Source: Schaedlerella sp. (GTDB lineage Bacteria; Bacillota; Clostridia; Lachnospirales; Lachnospiraceae). Taken from it: 5,424 nucleotides of DNA. The DNA lies in the NCBI GenBank assembly GCA_020024595.1, contig JAHHTO010000165.1:1-5424 (forward strand). The letters run 5' to 3'. The notes beneath the pieces were generated by a model. The model ran no database searches. It saw only the letters and a program-made list of their open reading frames with translations, and was not told where the DNA came from. Both the position numbers and the translations under genes were made by a program. Shown here piece by piece: positions 5,408-5,424 of this stretch. How positions within the stretch are numbered: the first letter of the stretch is position 1; each line of letters starts with the position of its first letter.

Positions 5408-5424
5408 ATATTTTATCTTCATTT

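Noticed and set aside
1..5424. Mobile elements, CRISPR arrays, tRNA or rRNA genes, or a novel defence-type system
   Set aside because: No terminal repeats, transposase or recombinase motifs, regular repeat-spacer pattern or RNA gene signatures were found; the coding content is fully explained by one sugar operon.

Overview
The window is one leftward (minus-strand) operon for uptake and first phosphorylation of a monosaccharide, with short flanking regions. The DNA is AT-rich, nearly every gene has a strong AGGAGG-type ribosome-binding site, and the solute-binding protein is a lipoprotein with a Gram-positive type lipobox. Together these point to a low-GC Firmicute, probably an anaerobic gut Clostridia (Lachnospiraceae-like) genome. 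There is no phylogenetic marker, so this is an inference from style and protein similarity.

Layout in transcription order, right to left. A sigma-A-type promoter (5407-5379, TTGACT-17-TAGAAT) is followed by a leader of about 90 nt. The leader carries a catabolite-repression (cre)/LacI-family-like operator (5351-5364) and a possible 8-residue leader peptide. Then come a ribokinase-type PfkB kinase (5280-4357), a FucU/RbsD-family sugar mutarotase (4343-3903), a sugar-binding lipoprotein (3840-2779), a two-domain RbsA/MglA-type ATPase (2678-1170) and an RbsC-type permease (1158-193). Gaps between genes are 13, 62, 100 and 11 nt, all in one direction, so a single transcript is likely. The 100-nt gap after the binding-protein gene holds two overlapping inverted repeats that could tune expression of the genes beyond it. 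A perfect 13-bp hairpin (130-171) follows the last gene. The far left (1-110) is AT-rich, with candidate leftward promoter elements for a gene outside the window.

How the parts work together: the lipoprotein captures the sugar outside the membrane, and the ATPase and permease import it. The mutarotase speeds anomer or ring-form exchange, and the kinase phosphorylates the sugar. No isomerase, aldolase or regulator is seen. The set resembles a ribose operon, but several ligand-contact positions known from E. coli ribose proteins differ in both the binding protein and the kinase, and the mutarotase is closer to FucU than to RbsD. The substrate is therefore best left open (ribose, deoxyribose or another sugar).

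I see no mobile element, CRISPR array, tRNA, rRNA or phage gene. This is a conventional carbohydrate operon; the points of interest are its regulation and its true substrate.
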